In this document: positions 17,243 to 25,038 of the stretch, one piece after another
Numbering within the stretch: the first letter of the stretch is position 1
Layout: the number at the start of each line of letters is the position of its first letter
Assembly (NCBI GenBank): GCA_025458525.1
Contig: JALOSF010000032.1
Location: forward strand, 1 to 41,223
DNA length: 41,223 bases
DNA from: Cypionkella sp.
GTDB taxonomy: Bacteria > Pseudomonadota > Alphaproteobacteria > Rhodobacterales > Rhodobacteraceae
Direction: 5' to 3'
Position numbers and translations under genes: made by a program
The notes under the pieces: generated by a model
Database searches by the model: none
What the model was told of the DNA's origin: nothing
What the model saw: only the letters and a program-made list of their open reading frames with translations

Positions 17243-18472
17243 TCAAAGGCCCGACTTCAGGTTCTCGACCCATTGGGCATGGGCCGCTTCGGGGGCCATG
17301 TCGGATTTGAAGAACTCGACCATCAGGTCTTCGTTCTGCTTGACCACATCGGGCGACCAGGTCATGTCGCCCGTCGGCAGAAGGTTGCCCCCAGCCAGCA
17401 CTTCAAGGCCTTTCTTCATGCAGTCATTGGCCGCCGCAAGATCGACATCCCCCCGGATCGGCAGCGAGCCTTTCTTGAGGTTGAAGGCGACCTGCACCTC
17501 GGGGCTGACCAACAGCGCGGCAAGGCGCTTTTGCGCGGCCTCGATCTCGGGATCGTCATTCTTGGGGAAATAGAAGGCATCGCACCCGGTGGACAGATAG
17601 GCGTTCAGGCCAAGGCCCGGCAGACAGGTGTAATCGGTGCCCGCCACCTTGCCCGCGACCTGAAACTCGCCCTGCGCCCAGTCGCCCATGATCTGGCCCC
17701 CGGCCTCGCCGGTCAGCACCAGATTGGTGGCCTGGTTCCAGTCTTGCACGGTGGATTTGGCGGCAAGTTTGCGCGCGTCGCCCACGGCGGCAAAGACGGC
17801 GGCCATTTCGGGGCCGGCGGCCACATCCATGTTCTTTTCGACGTTGACCTGTTTCCAGATATCGAGCCCCGCCACCGCGACCGTGATCGCGCCGAAGGCA
17901 AGGTTCGACTGCCACGCCTGATTGCCAAGGGCGAGCGGGATCTTGCCAGCCGCCTCAAGCTGCGGGGCGCTGGCGACGAATTCGTTCCAGTTGGTGGGCA
18001 CCGGGATGCCCGCATCGGCATAGGCCTTGTTCGACAGCCACAGCCATTCGGGCGAATGGATGTTCACAGGCGCACAGTAGATGCGGCCATCCACCGTGCA
18101 GGCCTCAAGCAGAGAGGGCGGGAACACCTTTTCCTTCCAGCCCTCGGCCTCGGCCACATCGGTCAGGTCCAGCATCAGCCCCGCCTCGACCAGTTCCAGC
18201 GCCTGCTGGCCGTGGTTGAACTGGGTCGCCCCCATCGGATCGCCCCCGGTGATCCGGCTGATCATGATGGGCCGCGCGGTGGACCCGCCACCCGCGATGG
18301 CGCCATCGACCCACTTGTCTCCGCCCGCGTCAAACGCCTTGGCCAATTCGGCCACCGCCGCTGCCTCGCCGCCGCTGGTCCACCAATGCGTGACCTCAAG
18401 TTCGGTGGCAAACCCAGCCGAAGGCAGCGCCACGGACGCGGCCAGCGCCGTGACCAATTTCAGGTTCTTCAT
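17243..18472 (-). CDS. Carbohydrate ABC transporter substrate-binding protein (glucose/mannose GtsA-like)
   Basis: The 409-aa periplasmic protein has a Sec signal peptide (MKNLKLVTALAASVALPSA, then GFA before TELEV). The start of the mature part, VTHWWTSGGEAAAVAEL, is characteristic of the glucose/mannose-binding subgroup of family 1 solute-binding proteins. Other family positions include THWWTSGG, GDWAQGEF and the paired cysteines in TCLPG and STGCDAF. It is the first gene of the operon, with a GGGAGGA ribosome binding site 4 nt before ATG and two LacI-like operators upstream. The ligand may be mannose, glucose or a short beta-linked oligosaccharide; GH2 downstream favours a beta-mannoside. 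Confidence 0.93.
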   Translation of the reverse strand: MKNLKLVTALAASVALPSAGFATELEVTHWWTSGGEAAAVAELAKAFDAGGDKWVDGAIAGGGSTARPIMISRITGGDPMGATQFNHGQQALELVEAGLMLDLTDVAEAEGWKEKVFPPSLLEACTVDGRIYCAPVNIHSPEWLWLSNKAYADAGIPVPTNWNEFVASAPQLEAAGKIPLALGNQAWQSNLAFGAITVAVAGLDIWKQVNVEKNMDVAAGPEMAAVFAAVGDARKLAAKSTVQDWNQATNLVLTGEAGGQIMGDWAQGEFQVAGKVAGTDYTCLPGLGLNAYLSTGCDAFYFPKNDDPEIEAAQKRLAALLVSPEVQVAFNLKKGSLPIRGDVDLAAANDCMKKGLEVLAGGNLLPTGDMTWSPDVVKQNEDLMVEFFKSDMAPEAAHAQWVENLKSGL

Positions 18473-18488
18473 GCAGTCCTCCCGGTTT

Positions 18489-18536
18489 CTAAATCGTTAT
18501 AGTCCGTTTCTATATCGTTATAGGAAAACCGATCAA
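18489..18536 (-). promoter_or_regulatory. Promoter of the sugar operon with two LacI-type operators 21 bp apart
   Basis: On the plus strand O1 is CTAAATCGTTATAG (18489-18502) and O2 is CTATATCGTTATAG (18510-18523). Both are near-palindromes around a central CG, as LacI-family proteins prefer, and they sit in a repeated TTTCTAWATCGTTATAG unit. Their centres are exactly 21 bp, two helical turns, apart. On the minus strand TTGATC (18536-18531), 16 bp and TATAGA (18514-18509) give a promoter whose -10 box lies in O2 and whose start would lie in O1. A bound repressor would block it. The divergent LacI protein is the obvious candidate. Confidence 0.7.
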
Positions 18537-18782
18537 GCAATCTTTTCGCTTGTGAACCCCTTTGCAGATGGCGTTCAATGGCGGGGAAATGCGGGGGCGC
18601 CCGCCCCCTTATTCCCGTTACGAGAGCATGATGCCGCACTGCCGCACCGCCAGAAAATCCCTGTTGCCCAAGGCAGAACGGCCTTGCGCGCGGGGGGTGC
18701 ATTTCGCAGGTGCAGCACGGGCCATTTGCCGCGAATCAAGCGCCGGAGGCGCCCATTCGATTCGCGCCGGGAGAGAAAAATC
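18537..18782 (+). promoter_or_regulatory. Leader and upstream region of the LacI gene, with a nested inverted repeat
   Basis: This 246-bp stretch has no gene. Its main structure is at 18731-18765: GCGAATC (18731-18737) and GATTCGC (18759-18765) enclose GCGCC-GGA-GGCGC, ending 17 bp before the LacI ATG. It could fold as a leader hairpin or be an operator. A smaller GGGGGC/GCCCCC hairpin lies at 18593-18608. No convincing -35/-10 pair was found. No copy of the CTATA-N4-TATAG operator is present on this side. Confidence 0.4.
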
Positions 18783-19847
18783 ATGACCGCCGATCTTGTC
18801 CCCCCCCTGCCGCGGATGGCGCATGATTCGGATCATGAACGCCCGACGCTCAAGACCATCGCCGCCGAAACCGGGCTGGCGGTCGCCACCGTCAGCCGTG
18901 CCTTGAAGGATGCCCCCGATATCGGCGAGGCGACAAAGACCCGCGTGCGTGAGGCAGCGCAACGCCTTGGCTATCGCCCCAATCGCGCTGGCGTGCGACT
19001 GCGCACAGGCAAGACCAATGTGATCGCCCTTGTGCTGTCAACCGAGACAGACATGATGAACCACACCTCGCGGCTGATCTATTCGATTGCCAACGCGCTG
19101 CGCGGCACCGCCTATCATATGATCGTCATGCCGTTCTTCCCCGATCAGGACCCGATGGACCCGATCCGCTATATCGTCGAAACCGAAAGTGCCGATGCCG
19201 TCATCCTGAACCAGACAAAACCTGACGATCCGCGCGTGCGATACATGCATGATCGCGGCTTTCCCTTTGCCACGCATGGCCGCACCGAAATGGCCATCGA
19301 TCATCCGTTTTTCGATTTCGACAACGAAGCCTTTGGCCGGATCGCGGTGCAGGCGCTGGTGGCGCGCGGGCGCAAACGGTTGTTGTTGATCCCGCCGCCG
19401 CGCGTGCATGCCTATTCGCGCCATATGACCACCGGCTTTGCCGCCGCCGCCGCCGAATGTGGCGCGACCTTCGAGGTCGAGACGCTGGTTTCATCGGATT
19501 CGCCGGGCGATGCGGTGGACGCGGCGATCCACGCCCGCATGACCGCGACACCGCGCCCGGACGGGATACTTGCGGGCTCCACCACCTCGGCGATGGCGGC
19601 CATTGCCGGGGCCGAGCGGGCCGGGCTGGCGCTGGGGCGCGACTTCGATGTGGTCGCAAAGGAGGCGATCCGCTTTCTGCGCCGCTTTCGACGCGACATC
19701 CATATCGTGCACGAAGATGTGGGCAAGGCCGGGGATTTTCTGGCGCGAGCCGCAGTCGCGGCCATCGAGAAACGCGCGGACGTCGAGTTGCAGGGGCTGG
19801 AGCGGCCGTCGCAGGTCGAAGCGCCCGAACACACCAAAGACCACTAG
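18783..19847 (+). CDS. LacI-family transcriptional repressor of the sugar locus
   Basis: The product is 354 aa. The LacI helix-turn-helix is at 21-47 (TLKTIAAETGLAVATVSRALKD), with the hinge around AAQRLGYRPNRAG at 58-70. A periplasmic-binding-protein-like effector domain follows from about 75. ATG 18783 is chosen for the GGGAGAG ribosome binding site; the open frame continues far upstream but that part is a shadow of the SBP gene. ATG 18816 is an alternative. The gene is divergent from the transporter operon and starts the second operon with an isomerase/epimerase and a dehydrogenase. It probably represses the transporter promoter through O1/O2 and is released by a sugar from the pathway. 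Confidence 0.92.
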   Translation: MTADLVPPLPRMAHDSDHERPTLKTIAAETGLAVATVSRALKDAPDIGEATKTRVREAAQRLGYRPNRAGVRLRTGKTNVIALVLSTETDMMNHTSRLIYSIANALRGTAYHMIVMPFFPDQDPMDPIRYIVETESADAVILNQTKPDDPRVRYMHDRGFPFATHGRTEMAIDHPFFDFDNEAFGRIAVQALVARGRKRLLLIPPPRVHAYSRHMTTGFAAAAAECGATFEVETLVSSDSPGDAVDAAIHARMTATPRPDGILAGSTTSAMAAIAGAERAGLALGRDFDVVAKEAIRFLRRFRRDIHIVHEDVGKAGDFLARAAVAAIEKRADVELQGLERPSQVEAPEHTKDH

Positions 19848-19866
19848 GCATGGGAGATCGACAGGC

Positions 19867-20922
19867 ATGCGAACGATGAAGGGACCGGCGCTGTTTCTGG
19901 CGCAATTTGCGGGCGATGAGGCACCGTTCAATTCCTGGGCCACGATCACGGCTTGGGCGGCCGACTGCGGCTATGCCGGGGTGCAGGTGCCAAGCTGGGA
20001 TGGGCGGCTGTTCGATCTGGACCGGGCCGCAGCCTCGAAGGATTACTGCGACGAAGTGAAGGGCATCGCAGCCGAAGCCGGGGTCGAGATCACCGAACTG
20101 TCCACCCACCTGCAAGGCCAGCTTGTCGCCGTGCATCCGGCCTATGACACCGCCTTCGACGGCTTTGCCGCGCCCGGCGTGCGTGGCAATCCGGCGGCGC
20201 GCGCCGATTGGGCGGTGGATCAGGTGAAAAAGGCACTGACGGCGTCGCGCAACCTTGGCCTCCGCGCGCAGGCCACGTTTTCCGGCGCGCTGGCCTGGCC
20301 CTACATCTACCCTTGGCCCCAGCGCCCGGCCGGTCTGGTCGAAGAAGCCTTTGACGAATTGGCACGGCGCTGGCTTCCGATCCTGAACCATGCCGAGGAG
20401 TGCGGCGTGGACCTGTGCTATGAGATCCACCCCGGCGAGGATCTGCACGATGGCATCAGCTTTGAGATGTTCCTTGACCGGGTCGGGGGACATGCCCGCG
20501 CCAACATGCTGTATGACCCAAGCCATTATGTGCTTCAGCATCTGGATTATCTGGATCACATCGACATCTACCACGAGCGGATTCGGATGTTCCACGTCAA
20601 GGATGCCGAACTGAACCCGACCGGGCGGCAAGGGGTCTATGGCGGGTTCCAGTCCTGGGTGAATCGCGCCGGGCGTTTCCGCAGTCTTGGCGACGGACAG
20701 GTGGATTTCGGCGGCATCTTTTCAAAACTCACGCAGCACGGCTTTGACGGCTGGGCGGTGGTGGAATGGGAATGCTGTCTGAAGCACCCCGAAGATGGGG
20801 CCCGCGAAGGCGCAGAGTTTGTGAGGGCGCATATCATCCGCGTGACCGAAAAAGCCTTTGACGATTTCGCGGGCGCAGGCACCGATCGGGCGGCGAACCG
20901 GCGGATGCTGGGGCTGGACTGA
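19867..20922 (+). CDS. Sugar phosphate isomerase/epimerase family protein (second copy)
   Basis: The 351-aa TIM-barrel protein is clearly different from, and about 100 residues longer than, the copy at 11131. Metal/catalytic positions are in CYEIHPGEDLHDG, MLYDPSHYV, MFHVKDAEL and VVEWECCLKHP. The start ATG 19867 follows the LacI stop by 19 nt; ATG 19876 is also possible. It forms an operon with the LacI gene and the second Gfo/Idh/MocA gene. The long form with an inserted segment after the fourth strand occurs widely next to Gfo/Idh/MocA genes. The reaction is unknown: isomerisation of a keto sugar or cleavage of a 3-keto-glycoside are the candidates. Confidence 0.87.
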   Translation: MRTMKGPALFLAQFAGDEAPFNSWATITAWAADCGYAGVQVPSWDGRLFDLDRAAASKDYCDEVKGIAAEAGVEITELSTHLQGQLVAVHPAYDTAFDGFAAPGVRGNPAARADWAVDQVKKALTASRNLGLRAQATFSGALAWPYIYPWPQRPAGLVEEAFDELARRWLPILNHAEECGVDLCYEIHPGEDLHDGISFEMFLDRVGGHARANMLYDPSHYVLQHLDYLDHIDIYHERIRMFHVKDAELNPTGRQGVYGGFQSWVNRAGRFRSLGDGQVDFGGIFSKLTQHGFDGWAVVEWECCLKHPEDGAREGAEFVRAHIIRVTEKAFDDFAGAGTDRAANRRMLGLD

Positions 20923-20933
20923 CGGGTTCGACG

Positions 20934-20953
20934 GGGGGCCAGCACCGGCCCCC
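20934..20953 (+). terminator. Intercistronic hairpin
   Basis: GGGGGCC-AGCACC-GGCCCCC is a perfect 7-bp stem in the 71-bp gap between the second isomerase/epimerase and the second dehydrogenase. There is no T-run, so a processing or stabilising structure is more likely than full termination. Confidence 0.4.
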
Positions 20954-20993
20954 GGCGACAGGGTAAACACAGAAACGACGGGGAGAAGGTTTG

Positions 20994-22154
20994 ATGGCCA
21001 TCACAGCTGCACATGTGGCGCGGGCGCCGCGCATTCGGCTTGGCATGGTGGGCGGCGGGCGCGATGCCTTTATCGGTGCGGTCCACCGCATCGCGGCACG
21101 GATCGACGATCAATACGAACTGGTTGCAGGCTGCTTTTCATCGAATGCCGAAAAATCGCTCGCCTCGGCCGCCGATCTGGGGGTGCCGCGCGCCTATGCC
21201 AGCTTCGCGGAAATGGCCGCCAAAGAGGCGCGGCGCAAGGACGGGATCGAGGCGGTCGCCATCGTGACACCGAACCATATGCATGCGCCGGTCGCGCTGC
21301 AATTCCTGCGGCGCGGCATCCATGTGATCTGCGACAAACCGCTGACCCATACCCTGGCCGAGGCGAAGCGTCTGGCCAAGGCCGCCGAGGCAAGCGGTGT
21401 CGTGTTCGCGCTGACGCATAACTACACCGGCTATCCGATGATCCGGCAGGCGGCCGAGATGGTCGCTTCGGGCGATCTGGGCGAGATCCGGCTGGTGCAG
21501 GTGGAATATGCCCAAGACTGGCTGGCCGAGGAGACGCAGTCAAAACAGGCCGACTGGCGCACCGATCCGGCGCGCTCGGGCGCCGGGGGTAGCACGGGCG
21601 ACATCGGCACCCATGCCTTCAACCTCGCCCGCTTCGTCTCGGGGCTTCAGGTCGAGGAACTGGCCGCCGATCTGCAATCCTTCGTGCCGGGGCGGCGGGT
21701 GGATGACAACGGCCATGTGCTGCTGCGCTTCAGGGGCGGGGCACGCGGGATGCTCTGGTGCAGTCAGGTGGCATCGGGCAATGAAAACGCCCTCCGACTG
21801 CGGGTCTATGGCACCAAGGCCGGGCTTGAATGGGCGCAGGAAAACCCCAACCAGTTGTGGATCACGCCCTTTGGCGCGCCGCGCTATCTGCTGACGCGCG
21901 GCGGCGCCGGATCAGGCCCCGCTGCGGCGCGCGTGACGCGCATCCCGCCGGGGCATCCCGAAGGCTATCTCGAAGGCTTTGCCAATATCTACGCCGAAGC
22001 GGCCCGCGCCATCGTGGCGCGTCGGTCTGGCGCAGCGGTCGATCCGGCTGTCAGCTTCCCGGGCCTTGCAGAGGGGCTGGAAGGCGTCGCCTTCGTTGAT
22101 GCCTGCGTGCGCTCGTCGGCCCGGAATGCCGCTTGGGTCAAACTCAACCTCTAA
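20994..22154 (+). CDS. Gfo/Idh/MocA-family sugar dehydrogenase (second copy)
   Basis: The 386-aa NAD(P)-dependent oxidoreductase is not closely similar to the first copy. The nucleotide loop is [12 protein letters not shown], with the double glycine variant common in this subgroup. The conserved loop is [12 protein letters not shown] (DKP where many members have EKP), and the catalytic region is [18 protein letters not shown] 20994 is used; TTG 20991 precedes it in frame, and GGGGAGAAGG at 20980-20989 is the ribosome binding site. It has no signal peptide, so it is cytoplasmic. It ends convergently with trgB; the 64-bp gap holds only a weak CCGCCG/CGGCGG pair. Probable role: oxidation of a sugar or glycoside in the same pathway. 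Confidence 0.9.
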   Translation: MAITAAHVARAPRIRLGMVGGGRDAFIGAVHRIAARIDDQYELVAGCFSSNAEKSLASAADLGVPRAYASFAEMAAKEARRKDGIEAVAIVTPNHMHAPVALQFLRRGIHVICDKPLTHTLAEAKRLAKAAEASGVVFALTHNYTGYPMIRQAAEMVASGDLGEIRLVQVEYAQDWLAEETQSKQADWRTDPARSGAGGSTGDIGTHAFNLARFVSGLQVEELAADLQSFVPGRRVDDNGHVLLRFRGGARGMLWCSQVASGNENALRLRVYGTKAGLEWAQENPNQLWITPFGAPRYLLTRGGAGSGPAAARVTRIPPGHPEGYLEGFANIYAEAARAIVARRSGAAVDPAVSFPGLAEGLEGVAFVDACVRSSARNAAWVKLNL

Positions 22155-22218
22155 GCGCGCGCACCATGATGACCTGCCGCCGCCAGGGACCGCCACGATC
22201 GGCCCCCGGCGGTTCGGT

Positions 22219-23268
22219 TCAGGCGCGAAACCGCGGCCTTTCCCGCTGCAACCACAGCAGCGTCAGGATCAGCGGCGCGTTCTGCACCTCGCCGCTCTCG
22301 ACCAGCGCCACCGCTTCGTCAAAGCCCAGAAGATGGCCACGGATATCCTCGGCCTCCTCGGCCACGCCAAAGACACCGGCGCAGCCGTCTGGCAGGTCGG
22401 TCAGGGCAACATAGGAATACAGGAATTCGGTCTTGGCGCCGGGCGACGGATAATAGCCGCCGACACGGTGCAGCGCGTCAAGCCGCAGGCCCGCCTCCTC
22501 CATCGCCTCGCGCCGGGCGCAGGCCTCGGGTGTCTCACCGGGGTCGATGCGTCCGGCGATGGCCTCCAACTGCCAGGGGTTGGCATCACCGCGCCCGAAT
22601 GGCCCGGCGCGGAACTGCTCCACCAGCAGCACCCGGTCACGGACCGGGTCATAGGGCAGCACCGTCACCGCATCGCCCGACACAAAGACCGCCCGCGTCA
22701 CAGGCGGGCTTGGCGCGCCGTCAAAGCGGTCAAAGGACAGGTCCACCTCCTCGACGGCAAAAAACCGGGCATAGGGGCGGCGCGTCTGGTGGATCTGCAC
22801 AGGGCCGGGGGCGCGGCGCACAGAGGCCGGCGCCCGTTCGGCCTGCGCGCGCAGGCGGCTGCTGGCCCGCACGCGGATCGGCTCCAGCCGCTGATGCAGG
22901 TCGCCTGCGGCCACCTGACCGAAGGCGGCCATGATCTCGGCGGCGGTCGCCAGAATCAGGGCATTGTCCCCCGCCGCCCACGGATCGCGCAGTGCGGCGG
23001 CGGGCGTGCAGGTCAGGCTGTCCCATGGGCCTGCGTCGGTCTGCACGGTCAGGGGCGCCCAGATCAGCCCAAGGCTTTGCACATAATGGTCAAGACGGGC
23101 AAAGGCGGCAGCGTCCAGGGTCAGCAGCAGCCCCTGCCCCGCATCCGACACCGCGCAAAGCCCGCGCTCGGCACCAGCGTCAGGCCCGCCCGCATCCCGC
23201 GCGGGCAGCACCACATCCAGCAAGGCGGGCTGGGCCAACGGGCCCCACAGGAAAACCGGCTGCGTCAC
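22219..23268 (-). CDS. trgB: TrgB-like tellurite-resistance protein: cyclotransferase-like domain fused to Nudix hydrolase
   Basis: The product is about 349 aa. The N-terminal half starts VFLWGPLAQPALLDVVL, like the FxYGTL opening of gamma-glutamylcyclotransferase/AIG2-like domains. The C-terminal half is a Nudix domain with the full box G-x5-E-x7-RE-x2-EE-x-G in GRIDPGETPEACARREAMEE. This, with VLPYDPVRDRVLLVEQFR, points to ADP-ribose or another nucleoside-diphosphate sugar as substrate. The start is unsure: GTG 23268 gives MTQPVFLWG, TTG 23277 lies 9 nt further out, and neither has a clear ribosome binding site. It follows trgA by 19 nt. In R. sphaeroides trgAB raises tellurite resistance by an unknown mechanism. 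Confidence 0.85.
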   Translation of the reverse strand: MTQPVFLWGPLAQPALLDVVLPARDAGGPDAGAERGLCAVSDAGQGLLLTLDAAAFARLDHYVQSLGLIWAPLTVQTDAGPWDSLTCTPAAALRDPWAAGDNALILATAAEIMAAFGQVAAGDLHQRLEPIRVRASSRLRAQAERAPASVRRAPGPVQIHQTRRPYARFFAVEEVDLSFDRFDGAPSPPVTRAVFVSGDAVTVLPYDPVRDRVLLVEQFRAGPFGRGDANPWQLEAIAGRIDPGETPEACARREAMEEAGLRLDALHRVGGYYPSPGAKTEFLYSYVALTDLPDGCAGVFGVAEEAEDIRGHLLGFDEAVALVESGEVQNAPLILTLLWLQRERPRFRA

Positions 23269-23287
23269 GGCGCGCAAGGCCTGCAGG

Positions 23288-23734
23288 TCATGGCCAACGC
23301 TGCCCCGCCCAATGCGCCAGCGCCCCGCCGATCACACCGCCCAGCAGCAGCGCGATCAACACATCGGGGCGCGCCAGCGGCGGCGCAAGCGCCAGCGCCT
23401 GCTCGAACACGCCAAGAAAGGCATCGAGCGGGGTCTTGTAACGGCCCTTGAGCGCGCGGTCGATCATGTCGAGACAGGCGAAGATCACGATCACCGACAG
23501 CACGATCAGCACCGACGTGCGGATCCCCGCCCCGGCGCATTCGATCAGGCCGCGCTTGCGGTTGGCAAAGCCGCCCATCACGAACCAGCCGCACAGCACG
23601 CCCACCACGGCGCTGACCTCGCGCAGCGCGCCGGTGCTTGCGGTGCTGGGCAGGCCAAGGGCATAGAAATGGGCCGACACATAGGCGACGATGGCAAAGG
23701 CGATGGCGGAGACGAGTTTGGCGGCGGTCGGCAT
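23288..23734 (-). CDS. trgA: TrgA-family membrane protein (tellurite resistance)
   Basis: The 148-aa inner-membrane protein has four predicted helices (about 4-22, 34-53, 72-94 and 118-140). MPTAAKLVSAIAFA at the N-terminus, GWFVMGG and the CDMIDRALKGRYKTPLDA-like stretch (CLDMIDRALKGRYKTP) match the TrgA family of Rhodobacteraceae. ATG 23734 has AAGGAAAAGGA upstream; nine extra in-frame codons before it are unlikely to be translated. It is located 31 bp after the Cfa-type gene and 19 bp before trgB. The function is known only genetically (tellurite resistance in R. sphaeroides). Confidence 0.87.
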   Translation of the reverse strand: MPTAAKLVSAIAFAIVAYVSAHFYALGLPSTASTGALREVSAVVGVLCGWFVMGGFANRKRGLIECAGAGIRTSVLIVLSVIVIFACLDMIDRALKGRYKTPLDAFLGVFEQALALAPPLARPDVLIALLLGGVIGGALAHWAGQRWP

Positions 23735-23765
23735 TCCTTTTCCTTTCCGCCCCAAAACCAAGACA

Positions 23766-24980
23766 TCACGCGGGGCGCGTCACCGTAATCTGTGTCACAT
23801 CGCAGTTTCCGCCGCGGAACGCGCCTGCGCAAGAGGTAAGGTAGAAGTTCCACATCCGGCGGAAGCGATCGTCAAAGCCAAGGCGTGCCACATCGTCCCA
23901 GCGGTCATTGAAGGCATCATGCCAGCGACGCAGGGTCTGGCTGTAGCTTTCGCCAAACTCGATCGAGCCTTTCAACCGCAGACCGGCCTTTTCCACCTCC
24001 TCCTTCAGGCGGAAGGGGGCGGGCAACATCCCACCCGGAAAGATGTATTTCTGGATGAAATCAACGCCGCGCTTGTAGGTCGGCCAACGATGATCCGGCA
24101 CGGTGATGATTTGCAGCGTGGCATGGCGCCCGGGTTTCAGCCGGTCACGCAGCGTATCGAAATAGGTCGGCCAATACCGCTCTCCCACGGCCTCGAACAT
24201 CTCGATGCTGGCGATGCCATCGTAATGGCCCCGCTCGTCCCGGTAATCGAGCAGCTTGATTTCCACCCGGTCGGACAGGCCGGCGCGCGCCATCCGGTCC
24301 ACCGCATAGTCATATTGGGCCTTGCTGATCGTCAGTCCGGTCACGCGCAGGCCCCGTTTTGCGGCGGCATATTCGGCAAAACCACCCCAGCCACAGCCGA
24401 TCTCCAACACATGTTCGCCCGGTTGCGCGCCCATCTGATCGACCATGGAGGCATATTTCTGCTCCTGAGCCTTTTCCAGACTTTCCTGGCCGGTGTGAAA
24501 CAGCCCGCTGGAATAGGTCATCGTGTCATCAAGCCACAGCCGATAGAAATCATTGCCCAGATCGTAATGGGCATGGATGTTCTTCTTCGCCTGCCGTTTG
24601 GAATTGGACTGAAGCCAAAAGCGAAAGCGTTCAAAGGCCCGCACCAGACCAAGGCCGGGAAAACCATCCTGCACGGGGTTGTTCGACGGCATCTGCACCA
24701 GATCCAGAAACGCCTGCAAATCCGGGCTGGACCACCAGCCATCCAGATAGGCATCGCAAAAGCCCAAGTCGCCTTCGCGGATCATCCGGGCAAACAGATC
24801 GTCGTTATGGATCACAAGTTCGGCCACCGGACCGGGCTTTGCCCCTTCGAGCCGGAACCGCCGCCCGTCCGCGATGACAAAGTCAAGCCGGCCCTCGCCA
24901 AGGCGGCTTGCCACGGCAAAGGCCTGGGCGAAATAGCGCGGCAGGCCGGACTGGCCCTTGGTCGTCGTCAGAAATTCCAT
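23766..24980 (-). CDS. cfaA: Cyclopropane-fatty-acyl-phospholipid synthase family methyltransferase
   Basis: The 404-aa SAM-dependent enzyme adds a methylene or methyl group to double bonds of membrane phospholipid acyl chains. The SAM loop is VLEIGCGWGGFAEYAA. Family motifs HYDLGNDFYRLWLDDTMTYSSG, IASIEMFEAVGERYWPTYF and the C-terminal YIFPGGMLP are present. GGGAGG precedes ATG 24980. It lies 58 bp downstream of the photolyase and 31 bp upstream of trgA. In R. sphaeroides the cfaA and phrA genes belong to the sigma-E singlet-oxygen regulon, and the same order with trgAB is seen here. Whether the product makes cyclopropane or furan fatty-acid precursors cannot be told. Confidence 0.92.
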   Translation of the reverse strand: MEFLTTTKGQSGLPRYFAQAFAVASRLGEGRLDFVIADGRRFRLEGAKPGPVAELVIHNDDLFARMIREGDLGFCDAYLDGWWSSPDLQAFLDLVQMPSNNPVQDGFPGLGLVRAFERFRFWLQSNSKRQAKKNIHAHYDLGNDFYRLWLDDTMTYSSGLFHTGQESLEKAQEQKYASMVDQMGAQPGEHVLEIGCGWGGFAEYAAAKRGLRVTGLTISKAQYDYAVDRMARAGLSDRVEIKLLDYRDERGHYDGIASIEMFEAVGERYWPTYFDTLRDRLKPGRHATLQIITVPDHRWPTYKRGVDFIQKYIFPGGMLPAPFRLKEEVEKAGLRLKGSIEFGESYSQTLRRWHDAFNDRWDDVARLGFDDRFRRMWNFYLTSCAGAFRGGNCDVTQITVTRPA

Positions 24981-25038
24981 CTTCCCTCCCCGGGGAGCAG
25001 TCGTGTTGTCTTACCAGTTTCAGATACGGGCGCCGTGC

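Noticed and set aside
18081-18782. N-terminal extension of the LacI frame by over 230 codons
   Set aside because: The extension runs antisense through the binding-protein gene and the operators, and the HTH begins just after ATG 18783, which has a ribosome binding site.
24981-25038. Separate sigma-E or heat-shock promoter for the cfa gene
   Set aside because: The best strings (TGAAAC, and CTTG with GTATCT) do not have the required partner box at the right spacing, so co-transcription from the photolyase promoter is simpler.
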